From Leptospirillum sp. (lineage in GTDB: Bacteria > Nitrospirota > Leptospirillia > Leptospirillales > Leptospirillaceae): 6,931 nucleotides of DNA. The notes under the pieces were generated by a model that was given only the letters and a program-made list of their open reading frames with translations, was not told where the DNA came from and ran no database searches. The position numbers and the translations under genes are program-made. The stretch spans positions 1 through 6,931 of the forward strand of contig DAIEST010000031.1 of assembly GCA_027346125.1 (NCBI GenBank), written 5' to 3'. Of the stretch, positions 6,062 to 6,931 are shown piece after piece (the first letter of the stretch is position 1; each line of letters opens with the position of its first letter).

Positions 6062-6931
6062 AGGACCACACCCTCGCGCAGTCCCGCATCGGAAACAACC
6101 AGCCCCGCCTGAGAGAGCGTTCTCATGATCACCAGCAGGATGAGCCCTCCGGCAAAGATAAGATCCTCCCTCCCTTTTTCGATCCCGGGAATGGCGAGAC
6201 GCTCTTCAAGGGTTTTCTGGGCCAGTTCATCAAATAGCCCCTGAACAGTTGATCTTGAAAGCCCCTTCCCGTGAATGAGTGTCGGATTATAGACTTTCAT
6301 CCCGAGAGCCATTGCGAGAAGAGTGGTCACGCTTCCCGCTGTTCCAAGAGTCGTCACACTGGAAGTCAGATAAGGAGAAAGCTGGGAAAAAACCGGTTTC
6401 AGGGAAGCGGACACAACCTTCTCCGCTTCCATAATTTCCCGGCGGGAAGGAGGATCTCCGGTCAGGAAACCCTCTGTCAGGGTTACGACCCCAACCTCGA
6501 CGGAGAAAGCCTTCAGGCCCTCCTGATGGGTTTCCCCAAAAATCAGCTCCGTAGATCCGCCTCCGATATCCAGAACCAGATATGGAGGAGTCAACCCCTC
6601 CATATTCTGAAGAGCCCCTATATAGGTGAGACGTGCTTCGACTTCTCCCGAAATCACATCCATCAGATGTCCGGTCCGTTCAAGAATTTCCCGAACAACT
6701 TCCACGCGGTTCTCGGACTGGCGGATCGCGGATGTTCCGACAATCCTGATCTTTTCAGGCGAGAAGGCTTTTGCCCGTTCGAGAAATTCGATCAAAACCT
6801 GAACGGTTCGTTCGAGAGGAACAGGCTGAATATTTCCCGACTCCCGCAACCCTTCCCCGAGCCGGGTAATGCGCCCCTGGGTAAAAAGAATTTCACCAAT
6901 CTTCAGAGCGGAGGCTCTCGCGACAATCATC
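6019..6931 (-). CDS. ppx: Ppx/GppA-family phosphatase (exopolyphosphatase or pppGpp phosphohydrolase), N-terminus beyond right edge
   Basis: An enzyme of the ASKHA fold that removes terminal phosphate from polyphosphate or from pppGpp. About 303 residues are visible. The Met at 6930 is probably internal: the family's opening beta hairpin with its IDxGTNS-type phosphate motif should precede IVARA, so some 15-25 residues lie outside. Counting from that Met: GRITRLGEGL (19-28), a family signature; GTSAIRQSENR (65-75); ISGEVEARLTYIG (93-105), containing the glutamate region used as catalytic base; LDIGGGSTELIFG (120-132), the second phosphate loop; TLGTAGSVTTLLAMALGM (194-211); IHGKGL (219-224); SDAGLREGVVL (280-290). 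The protein ends 13 residues after this last motif, so it has only the two-domain core and lacks the C-terminal HD-type domain of E. coli PPX/GppA. Family assignment is firm; Ppx versus GppA activity is not decidable. The gene is convergent with the TPR gene and overlaps its last 43 bases. Confidence -1.
   Translation of the reverse strand, partial: MIVARASALKIGEILFTQGRITRLGEGLRESGNIQPVPLERTVQVLIEFLERAKAFSPEKIRIVGTSAIRQSENRVEVVREILERTGHLMDVISGEVEARLTYIGALQNMEGLTPPYLVLDIGGGSTELIFGETHQEGLKAFSVEVGVVTLTEGFLTGDPPSRREIMEAEKVVSASLKPVFSQLSPYLTSSVTTLGTAGSVTTLLAMALGMKVYNPTLIHGKGLSRSTVQGLFDELAQKTLEERLAIPGIEKGREDLIFAGGLILLVIMRTLSQAGLVVSDAGLREGVVLQTAGDLPVSGERL

Noticed and set aside
1..6931. Very frequent TCCGGA, TTCCGG and CCGGAA words, possibly an uptake or recognition signal
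   Set aside because: They occur throughout the coding regions at codon-compatible places and follow the preferred TCC, GGA, CCG and GAA codons. No regular spacing or intergenic clustering is seen.
6930..6931. The ATG at 6930 as the real start of the Ppx/GppA gene
   Set aside because: The protein would lack the family's first beta strands and phosphate loop, and no upstream sequence is available to show a ribosome site. A start outside the window is far more likely.
2379..6931. The genes forming a single new functional system
   Set aside because: They alternate in strand with no shared operon, and belong to unrelated housekeeping or envelope families. Nothing in the sequence ties them together.

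Overview
This window holds five protein-coding genes packed almost end to end. I see no RNA gene, insertion sequence, CRISPR array or phage feature. Base composition is moderately GC-rich by eye, with frequent CCG, CGG, TCC and GGA codons in all five genes. This suggests one long-resident genomic background rather than a recent island. The gene set (HAE1-like RND pump, outer-envelope type lipoprotein, class II CCA-adding enzyme with a C-terminal domain of the Aquifex/Thermotoga type, short two-domain Ppx/GppA) points to a Gram-negative bacterium. My guess is a Nitrospirota/Leptospirillum-like lineage, but this rests on style and gene content only and is weak.

Layout: (1) 1-2232, minus strand, the N-terminal 744 residues of an RND efflux permease that runs off the left edge. 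(2) 2233-2378, a 146-bp divergent intergenic region with overlapping candidate promoters. (3) 2379-2879, plus strand, a small lipoprotein with a thioredoxin-like CxxC fold. (4) 2889-4199, minus strand, a tRNA nucleotidyltransferase (CCA-adding enzyme) convergent with the lipoprotein across a 9-bp gap. (5) 4200-4294, a second divergent intergenic region with a perfect TATAAT box and two dyad symmetries. (6) 4295-6061, plus strand, a 588-residue soluble TPR protein. (7) 6019-6931, minus strand, a Ppx/GppA phosphatase lacking its first residues at the right edge and overlapping the TPR gene tail to tail by 43 bp.

The genes alternate in orientation (minus, plus, minus, plus, minus), so no two neighbours share an operon inside the window. 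There is no sign that they form one pathway: the list mixes efflux, envelope redox chemistry, tRNA maturation, a protein-interaction scaffold and polyphosphate/(p)ppGpp metabolism. I find no convincing new multi-gene system. The points most worth a second look are the Asp-to-Glu change at the first catalytic carboxylate of the CCA enzyme, the RND gene without an adaptor gene in front of it, the compact divergent promoter regions, and the two very tight convergent junctions.
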